Below, in pieces: positions 27,611 through 36,226 of a stretch of DNA of 64,000 bases. Origin of the DNA: Aquimarina sp. RZ0 (GTDB lineage: Bacteria > Bacteroidota > Bacteroidia > Flavobacteriales > Flavobacteriaceae); contig NZ_VTZU01000029.1 of NCBI RefSeq assembly GCF_008370685.1, forward strand, positions 16,443 through 80,442, in the 5' to 3' direction. Below the pieces are notes generated by a model. It was not told the DNA's origin. It was given only the letters and a program-made list of their open reading frames with translations, and made no database searches. Made by a program: the position numbers and the translations under genes. Every line of letters begins with the position of its first letter. Positions within the stretch are counted from its first letter, which is position 1.

Positions 27611-27700
27611 GACCTAAAAATAAAAGCGTTTAGAATAAAGTTTAGAGGTGATAAAAATGTAGAATTCTTACTCTTTGGACTAATAAGAATATTTGCATAA
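27611..27700 (+). pseudogene. Transposase C-terminal relic (ISAon1/ISL3-like), copy C
   Basis: The plus frame reads DLKIKAFRIKFRGDKNVEFL then LFGLIRIFA and a TAA at 27698-27700. It matches, allowing substitutions, the tails found at 29540 and 29739, and the following non-coding bases (AACAATTGcaATTGATC) match their flanks. It looks like a decayed 3' end of the same insertion-sequence family. Confidence 0.6.
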
Positions 27701-28063
27701 ACATAACAATTGCAATTGATCTCTTTTGATGTTTCCAGTCATAAATTTTCTCAATAAAATCATTGATTAGTTACACTCCTTTTTATTTTAAAATAAAAGT
27801 ATTCAATTATAGTTTATTATTCGATCTAATGTATACATACGCATCAGTTTTATAAAAGTTCTTAGATGAAATCACTGTAAATTGAATCAAAATATTTTTT
27901 AATTCAGACCAGAAAGAAAACTCATAGATAGAAGTGCTATCGATGCTTTTTATTTACAAATGCGAAACAAAAAGAAATGATTTTGGCAGACAATATCATT
28001 TTAGAAATGATAATACTTCCCTTCCCTGATAAAATTTATAATTATAGTAAGGTTGTATATAGA

Positions 28064-28096
28064 ATAGTCTCGTGACATATTGCATCACGAGACTAT
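28064..28096 (-). terminator. Hairpin downstream of the M28 peptidase gene
   Basis: ATAGTCTCGTGA pairs perfectly with TCACGAGACTAT across a 9-nt loop, about 50 bp beyond the peptidase stop. There is no T-run after it, so it may be a terminator of the non-canonical kind or an RNA-stabilising stem. Confidence 0.5.
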
Positions 28097-28143
28097 ATGT
28101 ATCGACAGCCATATTATTATAAAACCAATGGTGTAAGCGGCAA

Positions 28144-29187
28144 TTAGTTGCCCATACTGTCTACTACTAATCGTTCTGCTCTATTAGCCACTTCCCACGC
28201 AGTGAAAAATACTAACTGAGCTCGTTTTGCCATAAGATCATAATTAATCTTATCTGCAGTATCAGTAGGCTTATGGTAATCTTCGTGTACACCATTAAAA
28301 TAAAAAATAATAGGAATATTATGCTTTGCAAAATTATAATGATCACTTCTAAAATAAAATCTATTCGGGTCATCCTTTGCATTATAAGTATAATCCAAAT
28401 CTAATTGTGTGTATTTTGTATTTACTTCTTCACTTAGTGTATGCAATTCTGTACTAAGTCGATCACTTCCGATCAGGTATATATAATTATTTTTAGCCTC
28501 TTCTTCATGATCTTTATCAATTCTTCCAATCATGTCGATATTGAGGTCGGTTACAGTATTTTCGAGAGGAAAAACAGGGTTTTCTGTATAATACCTGGAA
28601 CCGTATAATCCTTTTTCTTCTCCGGTAACGTGTAGAAATAAAATAGATCGTTTAGGACCATGTCCTTTATTTTTTGCTTTTATAAAAGCTTCTGCTATTT
28701 CTAACAAGCTTACAGTACCGGAACCATCATCATCTGCTCCATTATAAATATTTCCTGATTCATCGACTCCTACGTGGTCATAATGTGCCGATAACACTAC
28801 TATTTCCTCCGGTTTTTCGGTACCTTCTATAAAGGCCAATACATTTTCTGAAGACTTGATTCCGCCTCTAAAATAGCTTTCAGGTATTTTTTGAAAATAG
28901 TCCTCTCCACCCATAGGTGAAGGAACTCCCATTTTTATGTATTCATTTTTAAGAAAATCGGCTGCTTTTTTTTGTCCCGGCTCACCGGTATCACGACCCT
29001 CAAAATCATCACTCGCAAAAGTGAAAAGATATTTCTTAAGTTCCTTAGAAGTAATACTTTCTGCATAGATAATGGCTGCATCAACATTGTCTTTATCCTT
29101 TTTAGAAGAATTAGCACTAGGAGAGTTGTGTGAACTGCCACAAGAAAAAAGAACCGTTGTACAAAAAGAAATTAAAATATTTTTCAT
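28144..29187 (-). CDS. M28-family zinc aminopeptidase lipoprotein
   Basis: A 347-aa lipoprotein (signal ending LFSC, lipid Cys16). The M28 catalytic pattern is complete: His in LSAHYDHVG, bridging Asp in YNGADDDGSG, Glu pair in TGEEKGLYGS, Asp in LNIDMIGR and final His in VHEDYHKPTDTADK. Such enzymes remove N-terminal residues from peptides using two zinc ions, here outside the cytoplasm, probably for peptide nutrition. It is monocistronic, followed by a strong hairpin. There are no missing residues. Confidence 0.92.
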   Translation of the reverse strand: MKNILISFCTTVLFSCGSSHNSPSANSSKKDKDNVDAAIIYAESITSKELKKYLFTFASDDFEGRDTGEPGQKKAADFLKNEYIKMGVPSPMGGEDYFQKIPESYFRGGIKSSENVLAFIEGTEKPEEIVVLSAHYDHVGVDESGNIYNGADDDGSGTVSLLEIAEAFIKAKNKGHGPKRSILFLHVTGEEKGLYGSRYYTENPVFPLENTVTDLNIDMIGRIDKDHEEEAKNNYIYLIGSDRLSTELHTLSEEVNTKYTQLDLDYTYNAKDDPNRFYFRSDHYNFAKHNIPIIFYFNGVHEDYHKPTDTADKINYDLMAKRAQLVFFTAWEVANRAERLVVDSMGN

Positions 29188-29312
29188 GAAAAAAAATTAA
29201 ATAGAGATTGCAATATACAGATTTAGAGAGATATCAAATAGTGAATATTTTCTTAAAAGAAAAATCTTGAAATTATTTTAAAAATAATTTTCATAGAATT
29301 AAAAAAAGGTTC

Positions 29313-29320
29313 TATATTTG
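29313..29320 (+). promoter_or_regulatory. -7 promoter element for tRNA-Ser
   Basis: TATATTTG fits TAnnTTTG and lies 38 bp upstream of the tRNA 5' end. A TTG at the usual upstream distance is not seen. Confidence 0.5.
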
Positions 29321-29358
29321 CACCCGCAATCAGGATAACACCTGATGAGACTAATACT

Positions 29359-29445
29359 GGAGAAATGGCAGAGTGGTCGAATGCGGCAGTCTTGAAAACT
29401 GTTGAGGGTCACACCTCCGGGGGTTCGAATCCCTCTTTCTCCGCA
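29359..29445 (+). tRNA. tRNA-Ser(UGA)
   Basis: GGAGAAA at 29359-29365 pairs with TTTCTCC at 29436-29442, and a long variable arm typical of serine tRNAs is present. The anticodon loop CTTGAAA between GCAGT and ACTGT gives the anticodon TGA. The T loop TTCGAAT is intact. A discriminator G and encoded CA follow. A perfect terminator follows at 29457-29485. Confidence 0.95.
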
Positions 29446-29456
29446 GAAAACGCTAA

Positions 29457-29485
29457 AGCCCCCTGTAAAAACAGGGGGTTTTTTG
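29457..29485 (+). terminator. Intrinsic terminator after tRNA-Ser
   Basis: CCCCCTGT and ACAGGGGG form an 8-bp GC-rich stem with loop AAAA, followed by TTTTTTG. It lies 14 bp after the tRNA. Confidence 0.92.
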
Positions 29486-29539
29486 TATGAATGAATATAT
29501 GAATGTAAAATTATATCGGATCAATCTCAATTGTTGTGT

Positions 29540-29722
29540 TTATGCAAATATTCTAGTTAATCTGAAAAGAACGAATTCTACATTTTTGACACCACCAAAG
29601 GCTTTTATCTTTGCATTAAATGATTCTGCTGAAGCATTTGTGCTTCTGTTCATAAAATAGTTTAGAATTGATCTGTAGTTAATAGTTATCGTATTAGCAA
29701 TGGTGTTGAATGCTTTGAACGG
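29540..29722 (-). pseudogene. Transposase C-terminal relic (ISAon1/ISL3-like), copy A
   Basis: The minus frame from about 29720 to TAA at 29540-29542 reads FKAFNTIANTITINYRSILN then YFMNRSTNASAESFNAKIKA and VEFVLFRLTRIFA, the characteristic C terminus of ISAon1-type transposases. About four residues are missing before the GGVKN segment compared with copy B, and the 5' part of the gene is gone. It sits between tRNA-Ser and tRNA-His, directly next to copy B. Confidence 0.8.
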
Positions 29723-29738
29723 ATCAAGCTCAATTGTT

Positions 29739-29835
29739 GTGTTTATTCAAATATTCTAGTTAATCTGAAAAGGAAGAATTCTACATTTTGGACACTTCTA
29801 AACTGTGCGCTAAAGGCTTTTCTTTGTATTAAGAG
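29739..29835 (-). pseudogene. Transposase C-terminal relic (ISAon1/ISL3-like), copy B
   Basis: The minus frame reads KAFSAQFRSVQNVEFF then LFRLTRIFE and TAA, with a frameshift just upstream. The coding tail and the 20 bp beyond the stop (AACAATTGAGcTTGATCCG) repeat those of copy A almost exactly, so this is a second insertion or a partial duplication of the same element. Its 3' flank runs straight into the coding part of copy A. Confidence 0.75.
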
Positions 29836-29838
29836 TAT

Positions 29839-29869
29839 AAAAAAACCTTGTCAAAAGACAAGGTTTTTA
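29839..29869 (-). terminator. Intrinsic terminator after tRNA-His
   Basis: AAAAACCTTGTC and GACAAGGTTTTT form a 12-bp stem around AAAA, directly downstream of the minus-strand tRNA-His, with A/T runs on both sides. Confidence 0.88.
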
Positions 29870-29872
29870 AAG

Positions 29873-29947
29873 GGTGGAAGACGGGACTCGAACCCGCGAC
29901 CCTTGGTACCACAAACCAATGCTCTAACCAACTGAGCTACAACCACC
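29873..29947 (-). tRNA. tRNA-His(GUG)
   Basis: The minus strand carries the histidine-specific extra G at the 5' end, a D arm (AGCTCAGTTGGTTAGAGC), the anticodon loop TTGTGGT between TTGGT and ACCAA giving anticodon GTG, and the T loop TTCGAGT. The acceptor stem pairs GTGGTTG with CTTCCAC, which leaves two adjacent U-U mismatches at pairs 5-68 and 6-67; this is unusual and noted as a finding. Confidence 0.92.
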
Positions 29948-30006
29948 ATTTAATTTCGGCTGCAAAAATAAGACATTTTTATGTTTCTACAAAACAAAAA
30001 ATGATA

Positions 30007-30723
30007 TTATATTAAATCAAAAATGGAATCTACTGCAACATAGCGTTCTACAGTATAACCTTCTGCATATGCTACATTAATGATTCTACCTATATCTGCT
30101 GCTCTATATAAAATACTTTCTTTAAAATTCTTACTTGATATTGGGGTAGAAGGGGCATTGCTGTTCTCATCATAGAATTGAGATTTATATGCCATAACAC
30201 TCTCCATTTTTTTATCAGTGTATCCACTAATATCAACGACAAAGTCTGGCTCAATATTTTCCCATTGTATATAATGATACACCATCTTAGGTCTCCACGG
30301 GTCTTGAGGTTTATTATTGATAAAAGTTTCTATTTTGCGCAAGCCTGATAAGAAACAGGCATCACTGGTAAGTTTACTTCCTTTACCATGATCTATATGT
30401 CGATCAGAGATAGCATTACAGAGAACGATTTCTGGCTGATATTTTCTTATTATTTGGATGATTGCCAACTGATGTTCTTCATTATTACTAAAAAAACCAT
30501 CTCTGAAACCTAAATTTTCTCTTATGGATACACCAAGAATAGCGGCAGCATCTTTAGCTTCTTGATCTCTTATTTCTGGTGTTCCTCTGGTTCCTAGTTC
30601 TCCTCGTGTAAGATCTAGTATACCTACTTTTTTACCATTATCTATTTCTTTTGCAATGGTTCCTGAACAACTTAATTCTACATCATCCGGATGAGCGCCA
30701 ATGGCTAGAATGTCTAATTTCAT
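30007..30723 (-). CDS. bshB1: Bacillithiol deacetylase BshB1
   Basis: A 238-aa PIG-L/LmbE-type zinc deacetylase that removes the acetyl group from GlcNAc-malate, the second step of bacillithiol synthesis. The metal motif AHPDDVELSCSGT is at residues 9-21, and ISDRHIDHGKGS supplies the third histidine. LTRGELGTRGTPEIRDQEA is the conserved substrate loop. The gene starts 1 bp after the stop of the trans-sulfuration gene, so the two are co-translated; the pairing makes sense because bacillithiol needs cysteine in its last step. Confidence 0.95.
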   Translation of the reverse strand: MKLDILAIGAHPDDVELSCSGTIAKEIDNGKKVGILDLTRGELGTRGTPEIRDQEAKDAAAILGVSIRENLGFRDGFFSNNEEHQLAIIQIIRKYQPEIVLCNAISDRHIDHGKGSKLTSDACFLSGLRKIETFINNKPQDPWRPKMVYHYIQWENIEPDFVVDISGYTDKKMESVMAYKSQFYDENSNAPSTPISSKNFKESILYRAADIGRIINVAYAEGYTVERYVAVDSIFDLI

Positions 30724-30724
30724 G

Positions 30725-31897
30725 CTATTGTTCTAATTCTTCTAATACTTTGATTTTTTGTAGCGCCTGTTCGATATCATTCATGAGATCTTCTATTTCT
30801 TCGATCCCTACACTAAATCTTAAGAGGCCGTTTTTTATTCCCTGCTGATTTCTTTCTTCTTCTGTTAATAAGGCATGTGATGTAACAGCAGGAGATAGGA
30901 TAGTGCTTTCTACACCAGCCAAACTCATAGAGCTTTTTATGAGTTTTAGTTCTTTTTGGAATTTACTGACATCTATATCTTCTTTTAGTTCAAATGAAAG
31001 CATTCCACCAAACCCTTTCATTTGTTTTTTTGCTATTTCGTGATCTGGATGAGAGCTAAGTCCAGGATAATATACAGCGGTTATATCAGTATGCTTTTCT
31101 AGCCATTTTGCCATTTTTTTAGCATTTTTATTCTGCTGCCTTACTCTTAATCCCAACGTTTTTATACTCCGTTCTAGCATCCACACGGTAAAATCACTTA
31201 AACTACCTCCTAAGTTCTTGGCCAGATGAAATATTTTTTCAATATTTTTTTCTGTAGCAATAACCGCTCCAGCAAGAATGTCACTATGACCTCCTAAATA
31301 TTTTGTAGCAGAATGTATAACAATATCAATTCCTAATTCTATAGGGTTTTGATTTACAGGAGAAGCAAAAGTATTGTCTATCATAGTGATAATACCGTTT
31401 TTAGTTCCTAGATCTGCAATTGTTTTGATATCGATAATTCTTAATAAGGGATTAGAAGGTGTTTCTATATAAATTACTTTGGTATTTGCCTGTATTTTTT
31501 CTTCAAAACTCTCTATATCATTGGTATCTACATAAGAATATTCAATACCGTACTTTGTGAATTCTTCATTAACCAAATTGGCGGTACCTCCATACAAACT
31601 GCGTTGTAAAATTATATGATCCCCTTTTTGGAGAAAAGCAAGAAGTGTAGTACTAATTGCTGCCATACCACTTCCAAAAATCAGAGATGCTTCTCCGTTT
31701 TCCAGTCGGGCTATTTTTTTAGAAAGTGCTTCTTGATTAGGCGTATTAAAATAACGAGGGTATCTTTTTACATCTACATCCTCAAACGCATATGAGGTCG
31801 ATAAGTAAATAGGAGAAATGGCACCTTTAAATTGTTTGTCCTGGATTTCACCCACATGAGTGCAAATTGTATTAAAACCTTTATTTTCTGAGTTCAT
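30725..31897 (-). CDS. PLP-dependent trans-sulfuration enzyme (cystathionine synthase/lyase or methionine gamma-lyase family)
   Basis: A 390-aa Cys/Met-metabolism PLP enzyme. Landmarks are the N-terminal TICTHVGEI, SGMAAISTTLLAF for cofactor phosphate binding, SLYGGT, ETPSNPLLRIID, and the PLP lysine in HSATKYLGGHSD; the C-terminal ESTILSPAVTSHA is conserved. Which reaction it catalyses cannot be fixed from sequence: cystathionine gamma-synthase, gamma-lyase and methionine gamma-lyase look alike. The 1-bp coupling to bshB1 favours a role in cysteine supply for bacillithiol. Confidence 0.9.
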   Translation of the reverse strand: MNSENKGFNTICTHVGEIQDKQFKGAISPIYLSTSYAFEDVDVKRYPRYFNTPNQEALSKKIARLENGEASLIFGSGMAAISTTLLAFLQKGDHIILQRSLYGGTANLVNEEFTKYGIEYSYVDTNDIESFEEKIQANTKVIYIETPSNPLLRIIDIKTIADLGTKNGIITMIDNTFASPVNQNPIELGIDIVIHSATKYLGGHSDILAGAVIATEKNIEKIFHLAKNLGGSLSDFTVWMLERSIKTLGLRVRQQNKNAKKMAKWLEKHTDITAVYYPGLSSHPDHEIAKKQMKGFGGMLSFELKEDIDVSKFQKELKLIKSSMSLAGVESTILSPAVTSHALLTEEERNQQGIKNGLLRFSVGIEEIEDLMNDIEQALQKIKVLEELEQ

Positions 31898-32007
31898 ACT
31901 TGTTTTGTGATCTATAATTTCTGCTCTAAAATAAGATATTCAATAATAAATTTGGTATGCTTTAACACAATATAAGTAGTTCAATTATAAATAAATGTTT
32001 TTTACGT

Positions 32008-34248
32008 TTATATATATTTTACTTTGGAGATATTTTTCATTATTGTTTGAAAAAACTGTTGTGTATCATAGGGTTTAATGATAACATCATTCATTCCCAC
32101 AGAAAGTGCCTGATCTCTAATTTCACCTTCTTCTACAGCTGTTAAGGCAATAATTGGCATGTGTGTATTAAATGTTCGTATTACTTTTGTGGCATCCAGA
32201 CCATTCATTTCTGGCATATTAATATCCATTAATACAAGATCAAAACTTTGATTTTTTAGCATTTCAATTGCATCCATACCATTGTTTGCCAGATCGCAAG
32301 TATATCCCTTCTTTTTTAGAATGTTTTGCGTTACAATCTGGTTGATTTTATTATCATCAACGATTAGTATATTAAAATTGGTGGTGCCGATGCTTATATT
32401 CTCATGAGTACTCGATGCTATATTTTCTTCTTTAACAGCTTTCTCATAGCAAAGGTCAAAAATGAATTCTGATCCAGCACCTTCTGTACTATTGATAAGT
32501 ATTTCACTATTGTGTAGTTGTATTAGTTTCTTAACGATAGCCAGCCCTAATCCAGTTCCTTCATATTCTTGATTCTGATTTTTTACCTGAGCAAAATTTT
32601 CAAAAATAGTTGCCTGTTTACCTTTAGGAATACCAATCCCATCATCTTTTACACTAAACTGTAATTTATAGTTATCACCTTGATAATCAATAGATTTTAC
32701 TTTAATCCAGATATTACCATTCTTAGTAAACTTAAGAGCATTACCAATTAGATTTATTAATATTTGTGATAACCTTACAGAATCACCCAACAAAGTGGTT
32801 CTTATATTTTGATCGATATCAATGTGAACTTTGTTGTTATTTTTTTTCTGTTTAGAACGTAGAGAATTAACGATTCCTTCAATAAGTGACCTTAGATCAA
32901 AGGACACTTTTTCTAATTTCACCTCATTAGTTTCTATTTTACTTAATTGCAACACATCATTGATTAATGCTAACAAGTAATCCCCTGAAAATTTTAAGGA
33001 TTCCAGGTATTCATTTTTCTTCTTCTCTTCAGGGTTTTCCATTAAAAGAGATGTAAGCCCGATAACCCCATACAGTGGAGTTCTTAATTCATGGCTTACT
33101 GTAGATATGAATTGAGATTTTAATGTAGAAACCTGTTCTGCAGTTTCTTTTGCATTAACAAGTTCTTTGTTTTTTTCAATAAGATCATTATTTAATTTTT
33201 TCTTTTGCAGATTGTTTCTGTATGAACTTATTAAGAATGCTAGAGAAATAAGAATCAGTACAATGCCCAGAATTATAGTAATTTGCCATATGATCTCCTT
33301 AGAATCACTTTTGGCTTTAACTTCCTTGGCTTGCTCTACTTCTTCTTCCATTTGATCTACTTCAAACTCTACAGTAGCTCTTTGCAATTCTATTTGTTTT
33401 ACTAAATCTTCGGATTTAGAAATGCTTTCATAATGTTTTTCGAGATAAATATTAGCAGATTCAAACTCTTTTTGCGCCTTGTAAACTCTATATTTTGTTT
33501 TGTAAGAAGTGGCAAGCTCCTTATGATATATAGAAATTACCCTCTCGTTATTATCAGTATTTTCTATCTCATCACTCGCATACGAAATAGAATTATCAAT
33601 ATGTTCATTAGCTCTCTTATATCTTCGAACACGAAGGAAATATTTTCCTAACAGATTACTTAATTTAGTCTTTTCTATATTAGAAATGTTATCATTTTTA
33701 CCAATTAATACTCTTACCTTGGTTAGGTATTCATCAGTGGTTTCGTAATCATCAATATTAATATAATAGTCTGCAAGGTTTAGCAGAGGCTTGATCATTT
33801 TTATAGTATCTTTTATACTTCGAGCGATATCGTAGGCTTTTTTGTATTGCTCGATACCATTATACAAAGTCGAATCTGTTTTTATATAAAGATTCCCTAA
33901 ACTGTTATAGAGCTTGGATTGTAGATATCGGGTTTTAGAATTTGAAGCATAAATAAGGGCTCTTCTATAAAATTTCAGGGCTTTAGCTTCTTGCCTGTTT
34001 AATTCATAAATTTTTGCCATTACACGATAAATTTTACCCAAATTTTTATCGTCATTATTAAACTTTGCGCTTTTATACGCAATCTGAGCTTTTTCTAAGG
34101 CATCTTCATATTTGTATTCTTCTAACAAAACTTCAGCTTTTTCTATATAAAATTGAATGCTATCAGCCTCAAAAGAAGATTGAGCTTGAGTATTTAGAAT
34201 AAAACATACTATACATGGTATAGTTAGGTATTTCAGATAGTTTATCAA
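32008..34248 (-). CDS. TPR hybrid sensor histidine kinase with receiver domain
   Basis: A 746-aa membrane protein: signal peptide (1-22), TPR-like helical repeats outside the membrane (about 30-290), a membrane helix (about 320-342), a coiled-coil linker, a HisKA domain with the phosphoacceptor His386 in STVSHELRTPLYG, an ATPase domain (NLIGNALKFT, DDGIGIPKGK, GTGLGLAIVKKL) and a C-terminal receiver (ILIVDDNKINQ, phosphoacceptor Asp675 in VLMDINMPEMNG, Lys in IIKPYD). No separate regulator gene is adjacent, and the output is likely relayed through a phosphotransfer protein encoded elsewhere. The ligand sensed by the TPR region is unknown. Confidence 0.93.
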   Translation of the reverse strand: MINYLKYLTIPCIVCFILNTQAQSSFEADSIQFYIEKAEVLLEEYKYEDALEKAQIAYKSAKFNNDDKNLGKIYRVMAKIYELNRQEAKALKFYRRALIYASNSKTRYLQSKLYNSLGNLYIKTDSTLYNGIEQYKKAYDIARSIKDTIKMIKPLLNLADYYINIDDYETTDEYLTKVRVLIGKNDNISNIEKTKLSNLLGKYFLRVRRYKRANEHIDNSISYASDEIENTDNNERVISIYHKELATSYKTKYRVYKAQKEFESANIYLEKHYESISKSEDLVKQIELQRATVEFEVDQMEEEVEQAKEVKAKSDSKEIIWQITIILGIVLILISLAFLISSYRNNLQKKKLNNDLIEKNKELVNAKETAEQVSTLKSQFISTVSHELRTPLYGVIGLTSLLMENPEEKKKNEYLESLKFSGDYLLALINDVLQLSKIETNEVKLEKVSFDLRSLIEGIVNSLRSKQKKNNNKVHIDIDQNIRTTLLGDSVRLSQILINLIGNALKFTKNGNIWIKVKSIDYQGDNYKLQFSVKDDGIGIPKGKQATIFENFAQVKNQNQEYEGTGLGLAIVKKLIQLHNSEILINSTEGAGSEFIFDLCYEKAVKEENIASSTHENISIGTTNFNILIVDDNKINQIVTQNILKKKGYTCDLANNGMDAIEMLKNQSFDLVLMDINMPEMNGLDATKVIRTFNTHMPIIALTAVEEGEIRDQALSVGMNDVIIKPYDTQQFFQTIMKNISKVKYI

Positions 34249-34461
34249 CGTGGATAGTTCTAGTTTAGTTTTAATAACAAAAATACAAAAATAGATGTAA
34301 CATACTGTATATCGTCGTCAAAAAAGTGTAATTTATCCATAAAAAATGTAAGTAATTTGTTTTTTTTGTAGGACTTTAATACGAAGTATAGTCCATTAGA
34401 AAAAACTATTAATACATAGAAAATTAAAATTATCCTATCCTAATGATAAGATAAGGTGGCG

Positions 34462-34469
34462 TATCTTTG
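34462..34469 (+). promoter_or_regulatory. -7 promoter element for the peroxiredoxin gene
   Basis: TATCTTTG matches TAnnTTTG and lies 41 bp upstream of the start codon. No TTG at the standard -33 spacing; an activator may compensate. Confidence 0.45.
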
Positions 34470-34510
34470 TCGCGTTAAAAAATAATTAATAACAAACAAA
34501 ACAAACAAAA

Positions 34511-35149
34511 ATGGCATTTGTAGGTAAAAAATTTCCAAATTTAGATGTTGATGCAATGAATGATATGGGAGATACTTTCAAACTCAATGTATTGGAAGAG
34601 GCGAAAAATAATAATAAAAAAGTATTACTTTTTTGGTACCCAAAAGATTTCACTTTTGTATGTCCAACAGAATTACATGCTTTTCAGGAGGCTTTATCAG
34701 AATTTGAAAAAAGAAATACTATTGTAATAGGAGCTTCTTGTGATACTCCAGAGGTACATTTTGCATGGTTAAATACTTCTAAAGATAATGGAGGTATCGA
34801 AGGTGTTACGTATCCAATATTAGCAGATTCTAATCGTAATCTTTCTAGTACTTTGGGAATTCTTGATATTTCTAATGAGACCTATAATGAAGAAACAGGT
34901 GTCGTTACTGTAGAAGGAGATAATGTAACGTATAGAGCTACTTATTTGATGGATGAAGAAGGGACTGTTTTTCACGAAGGTATTAACCATATGCCAGTGG
35001 GTAGAAATGTTGCAGAATTCTTGCGATTAATTGATGCCTATGCTCACGTTCAAAAAAATGGAGAAGTATGCCCTGCGAACTGGGAAGAAGGAAAAGATGC
35101 TATGTCTGCAAATAGAGATGGTGTAGCTTCATACCTGGCAAGCCATTAA
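34511..35149 (+). CDS. AhpC/Prx1-type 2-Cys peroxiredoxin
   Basis: A 212-aa typical 2-Cys peroxiredoxin reducing hydrogen peroxide and alkyl hydroperoxides. Peroxidatic Cys51 is in DFTFVCPTELHAF and the resolving Cys187 in GEVCPANWEEGKD. No AhpF gene is adjacent; instead a thioredoxin and a DUF6952 gene follow, suggesting the thioredoxin is the reductant. A strong terminator-like hairpin lies between this gene and the thioredoxin gene, so the peroxiredoxin may be made in excess. Confidence 0.95.
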   Translation: MAFVGKKFPNLDVDAMNDMGDTFKLNVLEEAKNNNKKVLLFWYPKDFTFVCPTELHAFQEALSEFEKRNTIVIGASCDTPEVHFAWLNTSKDNGGIEGVTYPILADSNRNLSSTLGILDISNETYNEETGVVTVEGDNVTYRATYLMDEEGTVFHEGINHMPVGRNVAEFLRLIDAYAHVQKNGEVCPANWEEGKDAMSANRDGVASYLASH

Positions 35150-35168
35150 TTTTATTTTATAATAGATA

Positions 35169-35203
35169 ACTTCTCCAGACAACAAGTTCTGGAGAAGTCT
35201 TTT
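35169..35203 (+). terminator. Hairpin terminator after the peroxiredoxin gene
   Basis: ACTTCTCCAGA pairs perfectly with TCTGGAGAAGT over 11 bp, loop of 8, followed by CTTTTAT. It lies 20 bp after the stop and may be partial, giving read-through to the thioredoxin gene. Confidence 0.75.
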
Positions 35204-35222
35204 ATATTAATTATTATAGATT

Positions 35223-35537
35223 ATGATTCAAGAATTGACAGCAGATAATCTTTCTGAGATTATTGAAGCTAATAATACAGTAATAGTACAATATTCTGCT
35301 ACCTGGTGCGGAAATTGTAGGATTATGAAACCAAAGTTTAAAAAATTGGCTTCAGAGAAAAGTGATGCGATCTTTATTATAGTAGATGCAGAAAAAAATC
35401 CAGAATCCAGAAAGATGGCAACAGTAGATAACCTTCCAACATTTGCGACATTCCAGAGTGGTACTTTTGTTAATCAGGTTCAGACTAATAAATTTGATGT
35501 ATTAAAAGAATTAGTAGATGAAGTTACCAATAATTAA
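35223..35537 (+). CDS. Thioredoxin-family protein
   Basis: A 104-aa thioredoxin with the active site WCGNC (Cys29 and Cys32), the cis-proline loop in NLPTFATFQSG, and no signal peptide, so cytoplasmic. WCGNC differs from the canonical WCGPC, which should shift its redox potential. It overlaps the start of the DUF6952 gene by 20 bp, so the two are translated together, and it follows the peroxiredoxin for which it is probably the electron donor. Confidence 0.92.
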   Translation: MIQELTADNLSEIIEANNTVIVQYSATWCGNCRIMKPKFKKLASEKSDAIFIIVDAEKNPESRKMATVDNLPTFATFQSGTFVNQVQTNKFDVLKELVDEVTNN

Positions 35538-35775
35538 GCACCTAACAGGTTTTATTGAAGAAAATGATGAAGACTTTGTAGTAGAAGCTATTGAAACTTT
35601 GGAGGCCTTAACAGAAGTTCCTTCACTAAAAGATGAGGAATTGGATGTTATTGGAGAATTAATCTCTAATATGTATGGAGCACTCGAAGTAAATAAAATG
35701 GTAAAAGAAGGAGCACAGAAAAAAGAAGCTTTAAATACTTTTATGAGCAGAGTTATGGGATCAATTGATACTTAG
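35518..35775 (+). CDS. DUF6952 family small protein
   Basis: An 85-aa acidic helical protein (MKLPIIKHLTGFIEENDED...) matching the DUF6952 family that I associate with the peroxiredoxin-thioredoxin cluster of flavobacteria. Its function is unknown. The ATG lies inside the thioredoxin gene (20-bp overlap), which indicates tight co-expression. It may modulate the thioredoxin or peroxiredoxin; that is inference from the conserved linkage. Confidence 0.8.
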   Translation: MKLPIIKHLTGFIEENDEDFVVEAIETLEALTEVPSLKDEELDVIGELISNMYGALEVNKMVKEGAQKKEALNTFMSRVMGSIDT

Positions 35776-36226
35776 AACTTTTGTAATGTATTTGTAGATA
35801 TAAAAAATAGGTTTGAACTTTAGTTCAAACCTATTTTTTTGTGTAAAGTTTAGTTCTTAATGAATTTGACGGCTTCTTATTGACCTCTTTTAATGAGAGA
35901 TACATACATCTTTTCTTAATCCGGAAATATTAATAGATTTCTATTGCTTTACAAGTATCGTACTTACTCTCTTTTTAAAACATTAAACATATAGCTATTT
36001 TTTTGTTTTTAATTTAAAAAATGTATAAAAAATTAGTTAAAATTATGCGTTTTTTAAAAAGTATGTTTACAGTGTAAATAAGAACAGTAATGAAAAGTAT
36101 GTGAATTTCAGTCTTTAATTGAGAAATAGAAAAAGTTAGGATTCGTTCGTTATATTTTATTCAAAGTTTTTGAATAATGACATATAATCTTATTAATTTA
36201 GAGGTCTAAAATTAACAAACATCATT
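35776..36226. other. Intergenic region between the redox operon and tpx
   Basis: The first 70 bp hold the operon terminator. The remaining AT-rich 380 bp presumably contain the tpx promoter; I see no consensus element that stands out and no coding frame. Confidence 0.5.
35802..35841 (+). terminator. Intrinsic terminator after the thioredoxin-DUF6952 operon
   Basis: AAAAATAGGTTTGAACT and AGTTCAAACCTATTTTT form a long near-perfect stem with a 2-nt loop and T-run, ending the redox operon. Confidence 0.9.

Larger units (their letters stand above)
27195..28143. other. 950-bp gene-poor region containing a transposase relic
   Basis: The only supportable content is the transposase tail at 27611-27700 and the hairpin at 28064-28096. 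Short plausible peptides appear in several frames around 27.9-28.0 kb but with stops throughout. Confidence 0.5.

Noticed and set aside
27900..28060. Protein-like peptides around 27.9-28.0 kb
   Set aside because: Several frames give short plausible peptides, but stops interrupt all of them and none resembles a known family.
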